From positions 62,001 to 126,000 of the forward strand of contig JAGWMG010000003.1 of assembly GCA_028871795.1 (NCBI GenBank): a DNA stretch of 64,000 nt, given 5' to 3'. The DNA is from Alphaproteobacteria bacterium (GTDB lineage Bacteria; Pseudomonadota; Alphaproteobacteria; Micropepsales; Micropepsaceae). Below, one piece after another: positions 17,581 through 27,030 of this stretch. How positions within the stretch are numbered: the first letter of the stretch is position 1; every line of letters begins with the position of its first letter. The notes under the pieces are model-generated. The model searched no databases. It was given only the letters and a program-made list of their open reading frames with translations, and had not been told where the DNA came from. The position numbers and the translations under genes were made by a program.

Positions 17581-18293
17581 TCGTGGCGCTTGAACGTCAC
17601 CAGCTCGCTGTTCTTCCGATACGACGGCGACAGCATGTCGACGATCAACGGCCCCAGCGCTTCCGGCGGCGGCAGCGTCTCGGGATCTTCGCCGGGCATC
17701 GCCTTGGCGCGCATGGAGGTGCGCACGGGCCCGGGATTGAGCAGGTTTGCTTTGACGTTCGTGCCTTCGCATTCCGCCGCGTAGGTGAGCGCGAGCGATT
17801 CCAGCGCCGCCTTCGACATGGCGTAACCGCCCCAGTAGGGGATGTGCTTGCGCGCCACGCCGGAACTGACAAACAGCGCCCGTCCCGCATCGGAGCAGCG
17901 CAGCAGCGGATCGAGCGAGCGCACCAGCCGCCAGTTGGCGGTGACGTTCACGCCCATCAGATCGTCGAAAACCTTGGGTTCGAGATGGGCGAGCGGCGTC
18001 ACGGCGCCCAGCACGCCGGCATTGGCGAGGAACGCGTCGAGCCTGCCCCAGCGTTCGAAGATCGAGGCGCCGAGACGGTCCAGCGCGTCGAAGTCCTTGA
18101 GGTCCAGGGGGACCAACGTAGCGCTGCCGCCCGCCTTGCGGATTTCGTCGTCGGCTTCCTCGAGCCCGCCCACCGTACGCGCCACCAGGACCACATGCGC
18201 GCCGGCCGCCGCCAGCGCTTTGGCGGCGGCGCGCCCGATGCCGCGCGAGGCTCCGGTGACGAGCGCGACTCTGTTCTCAAGCGGTTTCGTCAT
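17577..18293 (-). CDS. Short-chain dehydrogenase/reductase
   Basis: A 238-residue Rossmann-fold oxidoreductase. The cofactor loop TGASRGIGRAAAK, the NAG motif (ANAGVLG) and the catalytic S...YAMSK set are intact. The closest known neighbours by sequence style are YciK-like SDRs; the substrate is unknown. The ATG at 18293 starts correctly before the Rossmann fold although the frame stays open upstream through purF. It lies 11 bases after purF and may be the last gene of that operon. Confidence 0.85.
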   Translation of the reverse strand: MTKPLENRVALVTGASRGIGRAAAKALAAAGAHVVLVARTVGGLEEADDEIRKAGGSATLVPLDLKDFDALDRLGASIFERWGRLDAFLANAGVLGAVTPLAHLEPKVFDDLMGVNVTANWRLVRSLDPLLRCSDAGRALFVSSGVARKHIPYWGGYAMSKAALESLALTYAAECEGTNVKANLLNPGPVRTSMRAKAMPGEDPETLPPPEALGPLIVDMLSPSYRKNSELVTFKRHD

Positions 18294-18304
18294 CGCACCG
18301 CCGG

Positions 18305-19771
18305 TCACGCGACTTCGGCAAGAAAGGAAAGCTGGCCGTTCTCGGCGCCGTCCGCGGCATCCGTCAGCGGGATCGGATAATCGCCGGAGAAGCAGGCATC
18401 GCAGAAACGCGGCGCGGCGGGATCGCGCTCGGCCTCGCCCATCGCGCGATAAAGCCCGTCGATGGAGACGAAGGCCAAACTGTCCGCGCCGATGAAGCGG
18501 CACATCTCGTCGATCCCCATTTCGTGGGCGAGCAGAGCGCGTTCGTTGGGCGTATCCACGCCGTAGAAACAGGAATGCCGCGTCGGCGGGCTGGCGACGC
18601 GGAAATGGACTTCCGAGGCGCCCGCGTCGCGGACCATCTGCACGATCTTCTTGGAGGTCGTTCCGCGGACGATGGAGTCGTCGATCAGGACGACGCGCCT
18701 GCCCGCGAGCGTGGCGCGGTTGGGATTGTGCTTGCGCCGCACGCTGAAGTGGCGAATGCCGTCGCTGGGCTCGATGAATGTGCGCCCGACGTAGTGGTTG
18801 CGGATGATGCCGAGTTCGAACGGCAGTCCGGAAGCGGCGGCATAGCCGAGCGCGGCAGGTACGCCCGAATCGGGGACCGGAATCACCATGTCGGCGGCGG
18901 CGGGCGCTTCCCGCGAAAGCTCCTCGCCGATGCGCTTGCGCGCTTCGTAGACGTTGAGGCCTTCCACGGTGGAATCCGGGCGCGCGAAATAGATGTACTC
19001 GAAGACGCAGAAGCGGCGGCGCTGTTTCTGAAAGGGATAATGGGACTCGATGCCGTCCTTGGTGACGACGACGACCTCGCCCGGCTTGACGTCGCGTTCG
19101 AACTCCGCACCGATGATGTCGAACGCCACGCTTTCCGACGCCAGGATCGGCGCGCCTTCGAAACGACCCAGCACCAGGGGACGCACGCCCCACGGATCGC
19201 GCACGCCGATCAGCTTCTTGGAGGTCAGCGCCACCAGCGAGTAGGCGCCCTCCACCTGCTTCAGCGCGTCCACCAGCTTGTCGACCACCGGGGCGAAGTT
19301 GCTGCGGGCCGTCAGGTGGATGATGACTTCGGTGTCGGAGGTGGATTGGAAGATCGCGCCTTCCTGCACCAAGCGGGCGCGCTGCGACCGCGCGTTGGTC
19401 AGATTGCCGTTGTGGGCGATGGCGATGCCGCCGCCGGTAAGGTCGGCGAATAAGGGCTGGATGTTGCGCGCAGCCGATCCGCCCGCCGTCGAATAGCGGT
19501 TGTGGCCGATGGCAAAGGAGCCTTTCAAGGTCTCGGTATGGGTGCTGTTCTTGCCGAAAATGTCGCCGACCAGGCCGGGATGGCGCTCGGCCACGAACTG
19601 GCCCTTGTCGTAGGTCACGATACCGGCAGCTTCCTGGCCGCGATGCTGGAGCGCGTGCAGGCCGAGCACGGTCAGGGCGCCGGCATCGGGATGGCCGAAA
19701 ATGCCGAAGACGCCGCACTCCTCGTGCAGTGTGTCGTCATCAAATTCGAAATGGCCGGTCAGGCCGGTCAT
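18305..19771 (-). CDS. purF: Amidophosphoribosyltransferase (PurF)
   Basis: A 488-residue enzyme for the first committed step of purine synthesis, transferring the amide of glutamine to PRPP. The nucleophilic cysteine follows a short propeptide (HEECGVFGIFGH), and the PRPP-binding loop is VVLIDDSIVRGTTSKK. The glutaminase landmarks GHNRYSTAG and HNGNL are present. The start at 19771 overlaps the cvpA stop as ATGA, which matches the widespread cvpA-purF pair. Confidence 0.97.
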   Translation of the reverse strand: MTGLTGHFEFDDDTLHEECGVFGIFGHPDAGALTVLGLHALQHRGQEAAGIVTYDKGQFVAERHPGLVGDIFGKNSTHTETLKGSFAIGHNRYSTAGGSAARNIQPLFADLTGGGIAIAHNGNLTNARSQRARLVQEGAIFQSTSDTEVIIHLTARSNFAPVVDKLVDALKQVEGAYSLVALTSKKLIGVRDPWGVRPLVLGRFEGAPILASESVAFDIIGAEFERDVKPGEVVVVTKDGIESHYPFQKQRRRFCVFEYIYFARPDSTVEGLNVYEARKRIGEELSREAPAAADMVIPVPDSGVPAALGYAAASGLPFELGIIRNHYVGRTFIEPSDGIRHFSVRRKHNPNRATLAGRRVVLIDDSIVRGTTSKKIVQMVRDAGASEVHFRVASPPTRHSCFYGVDTPNERALLAHEMGIDEMCRFIGADSLAFVSIDGLYRAMGEAERDPAAPRFCDACFSGDYPIPLTDAADGAENGQLSFLAEVA

Positions 19772-20436
19772 GGCTTGCCGTTTCCGTCGCTTCCAGTTGC
19801 CTCGATGAGCCTGTCTAGCGCGTGTCGGTCCTTGGCGCCATAGGCCTTCTTGGACTTCTTCTTGACGGCCGTTTTTGGCGCGGCGGCGGGTTTTGGCGGA
19901 GCTTCCTCTTGGACGACCGGCTTTTCGCGCTCGCGCCTGCGGCTGTCCATGTAATGATCCGGGACAAGCGACGCCACGACGTCGGCCGAGTCCTGAATCA
20001 GCGGCAGGAGACGGGCCTTGGCAATCCAGCCCGGCTGGTCCGGTATGGGAACGATGGCCGAGAAGACGAGATAGACGATGCCGATGATCGCCAGCCCGCG
20101 CACGACGCCGAAGGCGCCGCCGAGCGCGCCGTCCAGCGCGTTGATCTGCGATTTCTTCACGCCTTCCGAAAAGCGGAAACTGACGAACGAGAGCGGAATG
20201 ACCACAACCAGGAACACGGCGCCGTAACCCACTACCTCGCCCAGCCAGGAGGGCGCGATCATATCGCGCATCAGCCCGGCCAGCCACGGACCGAAATAGA
20301 GCGTCGCAAAGGCCGCAGCGACCCAGGCGAAGATCGACAATGTCTCGGAAACGAAGCCGCGATAGGTCGCATAAACGGTGGAGACGACGATGACGGCCAC
20401 CACCACCACGTCAATGACCTGGAACGCCACGTTCAT
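19768..20436 (-). CDS. cvpA: CvpA-family inner-membrane protein
   Basis: A 222-residue protein with four predicted membrane helices (about residues 8-26, 30-48, 66-88 and 108-128), the CvpA/colicin V production fold, and DALGGAFGVVRG, a well-conserved stretch in the family. A Lys/Pro/Ala-rich cytoplasmic tail of about 60 residues is added. The biochemical role is not established; in E. coli it affects envelope stress and purF transcription. It overlaps radA and purF by four bases each. Confidence 0.92.
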   Translation of the reverse strand: MNVAFQVIDVVVVAVIVVSTVYATYRGFVSETLSIFAWVAAAFATLYFGPWLAGLMRDMIAPSWLGEVVGYGAVFLVVVIPLSFVSFRFSEGVKKSQINALDGALGGAFGVVRGLAIIGIVYLVFSAIVPIPDQPGWIAKARLLPLIQDSADVVASLVPDHYMDSRRREREKPVVQEEAPPKPAAAPKTAVKKKSKKAYGAKDRHALDRLIEATGSDGNGKP

Positions 20437-21830
20437 GATTCGATTCTAGCACGTCTCGCGGCGGAGCGCGCGGGGACTCCGATGAACGATACGAGCTCGC
20501 CGACATCCTTGATCGTCCGCAGGAAAAGCCCCGCCGCATCGGCGCGCGTTTCGGGCGGCACGACGGCGGTGGAGAAACCCAATTTGGCCGCTTCCTTCAG
20601 GCGCAGTTCGGCTTGCGGCGCCGGACGGATGTCGCCCGAGAGGCTGATCTCGCCGAAGAAAACCGTATCGCGGGACAACGCCCGGTCGCCGATGGACGAG
20701 ATCAGGGCTGCGGCGGCGGCGAGGTCGGCGGCGGGTTCGCCGACTTTCAAACCTCCCGCCACATTGAGGTAAACGTCATGGGTGCTGATTCCCAATCCGC
20801 CGCGGGCGTCGAGCACGGCGAGAATCATCGCCAGCCGGCCCGCGTCCCAGCCGACGACGGCGCGGCGCGGCGTGCCGTAGCCGGCCTCCGCAACCAAGGC
20901 CTGTATTTCGACCAGCAGCGGACGCGTGCCCTCGATGCCGGCGAACACCGCCGTTCCCGGCGAGGTGCTGGCGCGGTCGCCCAGGAACAGCGCCGACGGA
21001 TTGGCGACTTCGGCCAGACCCTTGCCGGTCATCTCGAAGACGCCGATTTCGTCGGTCGGCCCGAAACGGTTTTTCACCGCGCGCAGCACGCGGAACTGAT
21101 GGCCGCGCTCGCCCTCGAAATAGAGGACGGCATCGACCAGATGCTCCACCGCCTTGGGACCGGCGATCTGGCCGTCCTTGGTGACGTGGCCGACCAGGAT
21201 GACGGCGGCGCCCGTCGCCTTGGCGTAGCGCACCAGATCGAAGGATGCCGTGCGCACCTGCGCGATGGTGCCGGGCGCCGCTTCCAGCGCGCTGGTCCAG
21301 ATGGTCTGGATGGAATCGATGGCGACGATGCCCGGCGTCTTGCTTTTTTCCAGCGTGGACAGGATGTCTTCGATGCAGGTGGCCGAGCCGAGCGCCACCG
21401 GCGCGTCGGACAGCTCCATGCGCCCGGCGCGCAGGCGCACCTGCGCCATCGCCTCTTCGCCGGAGATGTAGACGGCGCTGCCGCCAGCCTTGGCGTAAGC
21501 GGCCAGGGCCTGGAGGATCAAGGTCGATTTGCCGACGCCGGGATCGCCGCCGACGAGCAGCGCGGACCCCGGCACCAGTCCGCCGCCGCAAACCCGGTCG
21601 AACTCGCCGATGCCGGTGATCCGGCGCCGCGGTTCCTCGTCCTCGGTCTTCAGATGTTCGAGCGCGAAGGGCCGCCCCTTCACGCGCCGCTGCGCGCCGT
21701 TGCCGACGGGAGCGGGCGCGCCTTCTTCGACGATGCTGTTCCAGGCGTCGCAGGCATCGCATCGGCCCGACCATTTGGCGTGGGCGGCGCCGCAGGCTTG
21801 GCAGACGAAGCTCGCTTGCGCGCGAGCCAT
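20433..21830 (-). CDS. radA: DNA repair protein RadA (branch-migration helicase)
   Basis: A 465-residue RadA/Sms protein. The N-terminal zinc finger is CQACGAAHAKWSGRCDAC, the Walker A is GGDPGVGKST, the RadA-specific KNRFG motif appears as KNRFGPTDEIGVFEM, and the C-terminal Lon-like domain follows. RadA promotes branch migration of recombination intermediates. It sits between mlaF (adjacent stop and start) and cvpA (4-base overlap). Confidence 0.97.
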   Translation of the reverse strand: MARAQASFVCQACGAAHAKWSGRCDACDAWNSIVEEGAPAPVGNGAQRRVKGRPFALEHLKTEDEEPRRRITGIGEFDRVCGGGLVPGSALLVGGDPGVGKSTLILQALAAYAKAGGSAVYISGEEAMAQVRLRAGRMELSDAPVALGSATCIEDILSTLEKSKTPGIVAIDSIQTIWTSALEAAPGTIAQVRTASFDLVRYAKATGAAVILVGHVTKDGQIAGPKAVEHLVDAVLYFEGERGHQFRVLRAVKNRFGPTDEIGVFEMTGKGLAEVANPSALFLGDRASTSPGTAVFAGIEGTRPLLVEIQALVAEAGYGTPRRAVVGWDAGRLAMILAVLDARGGLGISTHDVYLNVAGGLKVGEPAADLAAAAALISSIGDRALSRDTVFFGEISLSGDIRPAPQAELRLKEAAKLGFSTAVVPPETRADAAGLFLRTIKDVGELVSFIGVPARSAARRARIES

Positions 21831-22610
21831 CTAACCGCGTACTTCCATCTGGATCGGGCCTTCGGCGCGGCCGTTGATGAACTGATCGACATAGGGGTTG
21901 CCGCTGTTGTCGATCTCCGAGGTCGGTCCTTGCCAGATGATCCTGCCCTTGTAGAGCATGGCGATGCGGTCGGCGATCTTGCGCGCGCTGACGAGGTCGT
22001 GGGTGATCGACAGCGTCGTGGTGCCGACGGCCTTGGTCTTGACGATGAGATCGTTGATGACGTCCGCCATGATCGGATCGAGGCCGGTGGTCGGCTCGTC
22101 GAAGAAGATGATCTCGGGATCGGCGGCGATGGCGCGCGCCAGTCCGACGCGCTTCTGCATCCCGCCCGAAAGTTCGGAGGGCGAAAGCAGGCCGACTTCA
22201 GGGCCGAGCCCGACCTTGGCGAGCTTTTCCATGGCGATGTCGCGCGCCCTGCGGCGCGCCACGCCGCGCCCCTGGATCAATCCGAAGGCGACGTTCTCCC
22301 AGACCGGCAGGCTGTCGAACAGCGCCGCGCCCTGGAACAGCATCCCGAACTTCCGCAGCATGGCGTCGCGCGCGCGGCCGCGCACCCGCGTCACGTCCTT
22401 GCCGTCGACGTAGATTTCGCCCCCTTCCGGCCTGAGGATGCCGAGCACGCATTTGATCATCACGGATTTGCCGGTGCCCGAGCCGCCGATCACCACCAGC
22501 GACTGGCCGGGCGGGATCGCCAGGTCGAGGCCGTCGAGCACGATCTTCGGGCCGAAGCGTTTCTTGACGCCCTTCAGTTCCACTTTCGCCGTTGAGGCCG
22601 CGCGCGCCAT
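21831..22610 (-). CDS. mlaF: MlaF-like ABC transporter ATPase (lipid transport)
   Basis: A 259-residue ATPase with Walker A GGSGTGKSV, signature LSGGMQKRVGLARA and Walker B IIFFDEPTTGLDP. The family is that of MlaF/Mkl proteins, which drive phospholipid movement between inner and outer membranes with MlaE permease. The start at 22610 is preceded by only eight bases from the mlaE stop. No MCE-domain (MlaD) or MlaB gene is next to it, so substrate-handling parts must be elsewhere. Confidence 0.9.
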   Translation of the reverse strand: MARAASTAKVELKGVKKRFGPKIVLDGLDLAIPPGQSLVVIGGSGTGKSVMIKCVLGILRPEGGEIYVDGKDVTRVRGRARDAMLRKFGMLFQGAALFDSLPVWENVAFGLIQGRGVARRRARDIAMEKLAKVGLGPEVGLLSPSELSGGMQKRVGLARAIAADPEIIFFDEPTTGLDPIMADVINDLIVKTKAVGTTTLSITHDLVSARKIADRIAMLYKGRIIWQGPTSEIDNSGNPYVDQFINGRAEGPIQMEVRG

Positions 22611-22618
22611 GGGAGCCT

Positions 22619-23398
22619 CTAGAAGTTGAAGTAGTTGAAGATGTTGGTGAGAATGTAATTGGCGGCGAGGATCAGGATCGAAGACGACACGACCGCATTC
22701 GTCGTCGCGGAGCCCACGCCTTGCGCGCCGCCTTTCGAATTGAAGCCGTTGTAGCAGCCCAGCAACGCGATGATGAAACCGAAGACGACCGCCTTTATCA
22801 GGCCGGAAAATATGTCCTTGTTCGCCAGCGCGTTCATCGTGGTGTTGAGATAGATCGCGCCGGTGAAGCCCAGGGTTTCGGTCGACGCGATATAGCCGCC
22901 GAACACGCCGATCGAGTCCGCGATCGCCACCAGGATCGGCATCGAGATGATCGCCGCCATCAGCCGCGGCACGACAAGGTACTTTATCGGCCGCGTAGCC
23001 AGCGTGGTCAGCGCGTCGATCTGTTCGGTGACGCGCATCGTGCCGAGTTCGGCCGCTATCGCGGCGGCGACGCGGCCCGCGACCATCAGGCCCGCGATCA
23101 CCGGGCCCAATTCGCGAAGGATGCCCACGAGCACGACCGTCGGCACGAACTGCTCCGCGCCGTAACGGCTGGCGCCGATATAAATCTGCAAGGCCAGCAC
23201 GCCGCCGGTGAAGAACGCGGTGAGGCCGACCACAGGCAGCGAGAAATAGCCGATCCGCATGATCTGCTTCAGCACTAGCGACCAGTAGATGGGCGGCCGG
23301 ACGAAGCTTGAGACCGCGTCGACCATGAAAACGCTCAAACGGCCGATTTCCAACAGCAAGCCCAGAGTCGCCCGCCCGACGGCGGCGAAGATATTCAT
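22619..23398 (-). CDS. mlaE: MlaE-like ABC permease (lipid transport)
   Basis: A 259-residue polytopic membrane protein of the MlaE family. Conserved stretches are ELGPVIAGLMVAGRVAAAIAAELG, TMRVTEQIDAL and the final helices. It forms the membrane core of an inner-membrane lipid transporter together with MlaF. The start overlaps the alr stop region by four bases, so it is co-transcribed with alr. Confidence 0.92.
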   Translation of the reverse strand: MNIFAAVGRATLGLLLEIGRLSVFMVDAVSSFVRPPIYWSLVLKQIMRIGYFSLPVVGLTAFFTGGVLALQIYIGASRYGAEQFVPTVVLVGILRELGPVIAGLMVAGRVAAAIAAELGTMRVTEQIDALTTLATRPIKYLVVPRLMAAIISMPILVAIADSIGVFGGYIASTETLGFTGAIYLNTTMNALANKDIFSGLIKAVVFGFIIALLGCYNGFNSKGGAQGVGSATTNAVVSSSILILAANYILTNIFNYFNF

Positions 23399-24591
23399 GG
23401 CGCAGCCTCGTAGATGCGCGTCGCACGGTGCGAAAGCGACGTCAGGATTTCATACGATATGGTGTTTGCCGCCGACGCGATTTCCTCGAGCGGGATGGTA
23501 TCCCCGAAGAATTCGACATCCATTCCGGTTGCGATCGTGCCCGGCACATCGGTCACGTCCAGGGTCACGAGGTCCATGGACACGCGTCCGACGACCGGCG
23601 CGCGGACGCCGCCGATGGCCCCCGCTCCGCGGTTGGAGATCGCGCGCGGCAGCCCGTCCGCATAGCCCGCGCCCGCCGTTGCCAGCAACGACACACGCTT
23701 CGTGCGGAACGTCGCGCCGTAGCCGACGGTCTCGCCCTTGTCGGCGCGGCGAAGCTGAAGGATACTCGCCGTAAGCCGCACCGCCGGCAGAAACGTATTG
23801 GGTTTTTCCGGCCGCGGATTGCCGCCGTAGAGCCCGACGCCGGGACGGACCATGTCGAACAGATAATCGCGGCCCAGCACCATCCCCCCGGTTGCGGCCA
23901 GGCTCGCCGGCGCCGGCGGCAGCATCGCCAGAGCGGTCTTGAAGCGGTCGAGTTGCAGGCGGTTCATCTTGGCTTCGCCGTCGTCCGCGCACGCCAGATG
24001 GCTCATCAGGAGAACGAGGCGAATGCCCTCCAGGCGCTTGGCATGGTCGGCGGCAAGCGTCGCCAGCTCGCCGCTCGGAAGGCCGAGGCGGTTCATGCCG
24101 GTGTCGATATTGATCGCCGCATCGAGGCATGTCCTGGTCGTACGCGCGGCCGCGCACCAGCCGGCGATCTCGCCGGTCGAATTCAGCACGGGGGTGAGGC
24201 GGTGGCTGATGAGCGCCGGCACGGCGTCCGGCTGCGCTCCGTCGAGGACGAAAATCCGCGCCTGGGGCGCCAGAGGGCGCAAGGAAAGCCCCTCCTCGAG
24301 CCGGGCCACGAAGAACGTGTCGCAGCCCGCCTGGACGAGTGCCGGCACCACCGCGGCCATTCCGGTGCCGTAGGCGTCGGCTTTCACGACGGCCGCGGCG
24401 GTGGCGGTGCCCGCCAGGCGTTGGGCGGTCTTGAAATTCGCCGCAATGGCGCCGAGGCGCACCGTCAGGCGCGCCGCTTCGAAGTCTGCAATCCTGGGTT
24501 CGCCCGGCCGGTCCATCGGAGGCGAACAATGCAGCCCCGCCCGGCCCGCGTCAAAGGCTGTCCGGCCGTCGGGGTGGGGCGTGGTGTTCAT
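23395..24591 (-). CDS. alr: Alanine racemase
   Basis: A 398-residue fold-type III PLP enzyme that makes D-alanine for peptidoglycan. The PLP lysine is in VVKADAYGTG, and the second catalytic tyrosine in GAGYADGLPRA, followed by VVGRVSMDLVTLDVTD. The annotated start adds about 25 residues before the conserved RLTVRLGAIAANF; an internal ATG at 24516 is possible, but the 24591 start makes a TGATG junction with the upstream gene. Confidence 0.93.
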   Translation of the reverse strand: MNTTPHPDGRTAFDAGRAGLHCSPPMDRPGEPRIADFEAARLTVRLGAIAANFKTAQRLAGTATAAAVVKADAYGTGMAAVVPALVQAGCDTFFVARLEEGLSLRPLAPQARIFVLDGAQPDAVPALISHRLTPVLNSTGEIAGWCAAARTTRTCLDAAINIDTGMNRLGLPSGELATLAADHAKRLEGIRLVLLMSHLACADDGEAKMNRLQLDRFKTALAMLPPAPASLAATGGMVLGRDYLFDMVRPGVGLYGGNPRPEKPNTFLPAVRLTASILQLRRADKGETVGYGATFRTKRVSLLATAGAGYADGLPRAISNRGAGAIGGVRAPVVGRVSMDLVTLDVTDVPGTIATGMDVEFFGDTIPLEEIASAANTISYEILTSLSHRATRIYEAAP

Positions 24592-25223
24592 CAGTGCCCG
24601 TTACCGAAGATAATCTTGTCGACGCATTCCGTGCCGGCCGCCTTGGCCGCCAGGCACGGGTCCGCCGTGTTCCGCTCGCGCGCCAGCGCCTCGGCTCCGC
24701 TGATCTTGGGTTCCTTGGGTTGCGTGGGCTGGTACTGGGTGTCCAGCACGATGGTCCCGTATTTGTCGAATTTGTAGTGCCACGGCACCAAGGTGCACTG
24801 CGTCCGGCCTTGGGGAGTGAGGTATTCGAAGCTGTTTGCGCCGCAGGCCAGCGCCCGCCCGAGCGCTAGAGCCGGATCGATGGCGTTGACGGGCGGAGGC
24901 AGGGTGATGGGCAGGGAATAGAATCTGGGCACTTCCTGCTCCGGCCCCTTTTGCCTGTGCGACAGCAACTTGTTGGGCGTGCCCGCGGCTTTCGGCAAGA
25001 GCAGCCACAACAAGGGGGGCTCGGCCGGCCGCCGTCCCGGAAAGCCCGGAATCCATTCGGACTCGATCAAGAGGATCACGAAAAGCACATGAAACACGGC
25101 CGCCGCGGCGGCCGCTGCCGCGCGGCGGGCGGCGCGCTTGCGGGCATCCTCGTCCACGGCTGGACGCATGAGAGAAGTAGCCAGCGTGGCAGCCGACTTA
25201 CTGACGAGAGACGTGTCTGCCAC
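24591..25223 (-). CDS. Hypothetical single-pass membrane protein
   Basis: A 210-residue protein starting with GTG. After a basic, Ala-rich segment it has one membrane helix (about residues 38-54, ending LLIESEWI), then a proline-rich periplasmic or cytoplasmic part. Cysteines at about residues 127, 142, 189 and 200 could form disulfides. No family was recognised. It is the first gene of the alr-mlaE-mlaF-radA-cvpA-purF run and shares a TGATG junction with alr. A related small protein is often found between dnaB and alr in relatives, but this is inference. Confidence 0.65.
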   Translation of the reverse strand: MADTSLVSKSAATLATSLMRPAVDEDARKRAARRAAAAAAAAVFHVLFVILLIESEWIPGFPGRRPAEPPLLWLLLPKAAGTPNKLLSHRQKGPEQEVPRFYSLPITLPPPVNAIDPALALGRALACGANSFEYLTPQGRTQCTLVPWHYKFDKYGTIVLDTQYQPTQPKEPKISGAEALARERNTADPCLAAKAAGTECVDKIIFGNGH

Positions 25224-25452
25224 CGAAATGCCTATTCACCATGAGGACCGGGCTCACGCGCAGTTGCCAGCTTATGCCATCCGCACGGTTATGACGACTA
25301 TAGCATTGTTCGTAATGATATTTCGCGTTCCTAGGCGACCGCGCGACCGGGCACGGCATGGGAGGGTGCGCAAAATGTGCATTGCAAAGCCAAGTCCAGC
25401 CCCGGAGGCGGGCTATTGGGCCGCAGCGGGAGAACATGTCGCCGGCCGGCGT

Positions 25453-26889
25453 CTAGCCGTTCGCTTCGTTTGCCAGGTTGCTGAAGCGGGTGAAGCGGTC
25501 GTCGAAGAAGAGTTCGATCTTGTTGGTGGCGCCGTGGCGGTGCTTTTCGACGAGAACTTCCGCCTTGCGATGCGCGCGTTCGCATTTCTCCAGCCATTTC
25601 GTGTGTTCGCTGGTGCCGATCTCCGGTTCGCGCGATTTCAGGTAGTACTCCTCGCGATAGACGAACATCACGACGTCGGCGTCCTGCTCGATGGAGCCGG
25701 ATTCGCGCAGGTCCGACAGCACGGGACGCTTGTCGTCGCGGGAATCCACGCCGCGCGAAAGCTGCGACATCGCCAGGACCGGCACGTTCAACTCCTTGGC
25801 CAGCGCCTTCAGCCCTTTGGTCACCTCGGTGATTTCCTGCACGCGGTTTTCGGCGCGGCGGCTGGGCTCGATGAGCTGAAGATAGTCCACCATGATGACG
25901 CCGATCTTCTTCTCGCGCTTCAAGCGGCGGGCACGGGCGGCGATCTGGGCGATGGAGATGCCGCCGGTATCGTCGATATAGAGCGGCAGCGTGGAAAGGT
26001 CCTGCATGGTGAGGACGAACTTTTCCCACTCGCTTTCCGAGAAACGGCCGTTGCGGATTTTCCACATTTCGATTTCGGTCTGTTCGGAAAGGATGCGCGC
26101 GGAGAGCTGCTGTGCCGCCATTTCCAGCGAGAAGAACAGCACGGGCGCGCCGCGCGGCGATTCCTCCCCGGCCTCCACGTCCTGCTGCCAGGCGCGGGCG
26201 GCATGGAACGCCATATTGGTGCCGAGCGAGGTTTTCCCCATGCCGGGCCGGCCGGCAACGATCAGAAGATCGGAAGGCTGAAGCCCGCCCAGCAGGCTGT
26301 CGATGTCGGTGAAGCCGGACGGCACGCCGGAAATCTTGCCGCCGCGCGCCTGAGCCCGCTCCGCGCTTTCCACCGCGCGACGCAGGCTCTCGGCGAAATC
26401 GAGCGGGCCTTCGCCGTAGCGCGAGGTTTCCGAGACCCTGTAGAGCGCCTTTTCGGCTTCCTCGATCTGCGCCTGCGGCGGCTTCTCGTGCGGGGCTTCG
26501 TAGGCGCCGTTGACGATGTCTTCGCCGATGCGGATCAGCGACCGACGCACCGCAAGGTCGTGCAGGATGCGCGCATAATCGCGCACATTCGGCATCGCGG
26601 GAGCCGCCTGCGCCAAGCCGGCCAGATAGGCGTGGCCGCCGACTTCCTGAAGTCCGGGATCGGCCTTCATGGCGGCGTGCACGGTCAGCGGCGTCAGCAC
26701 CATGCCGCCGCGCTCCAAGGATGCGGACATCGCGTCGTAAAGGCGCTGATGCAGCGGATCGTAGAAATGCTCGGAGCGGATCAGCGAGGCGACGGCTTCC
26801 AGCGCCCGATTGTCCACCAGGATGGCGCCGAGCAGTGCTTGCTCGACCTCGATGTCGTAGGGGACGTGGCGATAGGCTTCCTGTTCCAT
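25453..26889 (-). CDS. dnaB: Replicative DNA helicase DnaB
   Basis: A 478-residue hexameric helicase of the replication fork. The N-terminal domain opens with PYDIEVEQALLGAILVD, and the RecA-like ATPase has Walker A AGRPGMGKTS, the VDYLQLI Walker B and SQLSRGVDSRDDKRP. A 50-residue C-terminal part ends in the usual LFFDDRFTRFSNL. No intein is visible and the length is normal. The 229-base gap to the next gene suggests a separate transcript for the alr operon. Confidence 0.97.
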   Translation of the reverse strand: MEQEAYRHVPYDIEVEQALLGAILVDNRALEAVASLIRSEHFYDPLHQRLYDAMSASLERGGMVLTPLTVHAAMKADPGLQEVGGHAYLAGLAQAAPAMPNVRDYARILHDLAVRRSLIRIGEDIVNGAYEAPHEKPPQAQIEEAEKALYRVSETSRYGEGPLDFAESLRRAVESAERAQARGGKISGVPSGFTDIDSLLGGLQPSDLLIVAGRPGMGKTSLGTNMAFHAARAWQQDVEAGEESPRGAPVLFFSLEMAAQQLSARILSEQTEIEMWKIRNGRFSESEWEKFVLTMQDLSTLPLYIDDTGGISIAQIAARARRLKREKKIGVIMVDYLQLIEPSRRAENRVQEITEVTKGLKALAKELNVPVLAMSQLSRGVDSRDDKRPVLSDLRESGSIEQDADVVMFVYREEYYLKSREPEIGTSEHTKWLEKCERAHRKAEVLVEKHRHGATNKIELFFDDRFTRFSNLANEANG

Positions 26890-27030
26890 GAGCGCTTTTT
26901 GATGGTGTCCGGGCGGCGCGAAGGCGGACAGCGAATCAATCGGCGCGACGCGGACGCCGCAAGTCTAAACCGAAACCATGCACAGTTTAATCGCGCGCCG
27001 ATTTCGCTTGCTTTTCAAGATGGCGCCGCC

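Noticed and set aside
20613-22595. 660-codon plus-strand frame over radA and mlaF
   Set aside because: It lies opposite RadA and MlaF, both with full motif sets. Composition is rich in Arg, Ala and His as in other shadow frames.
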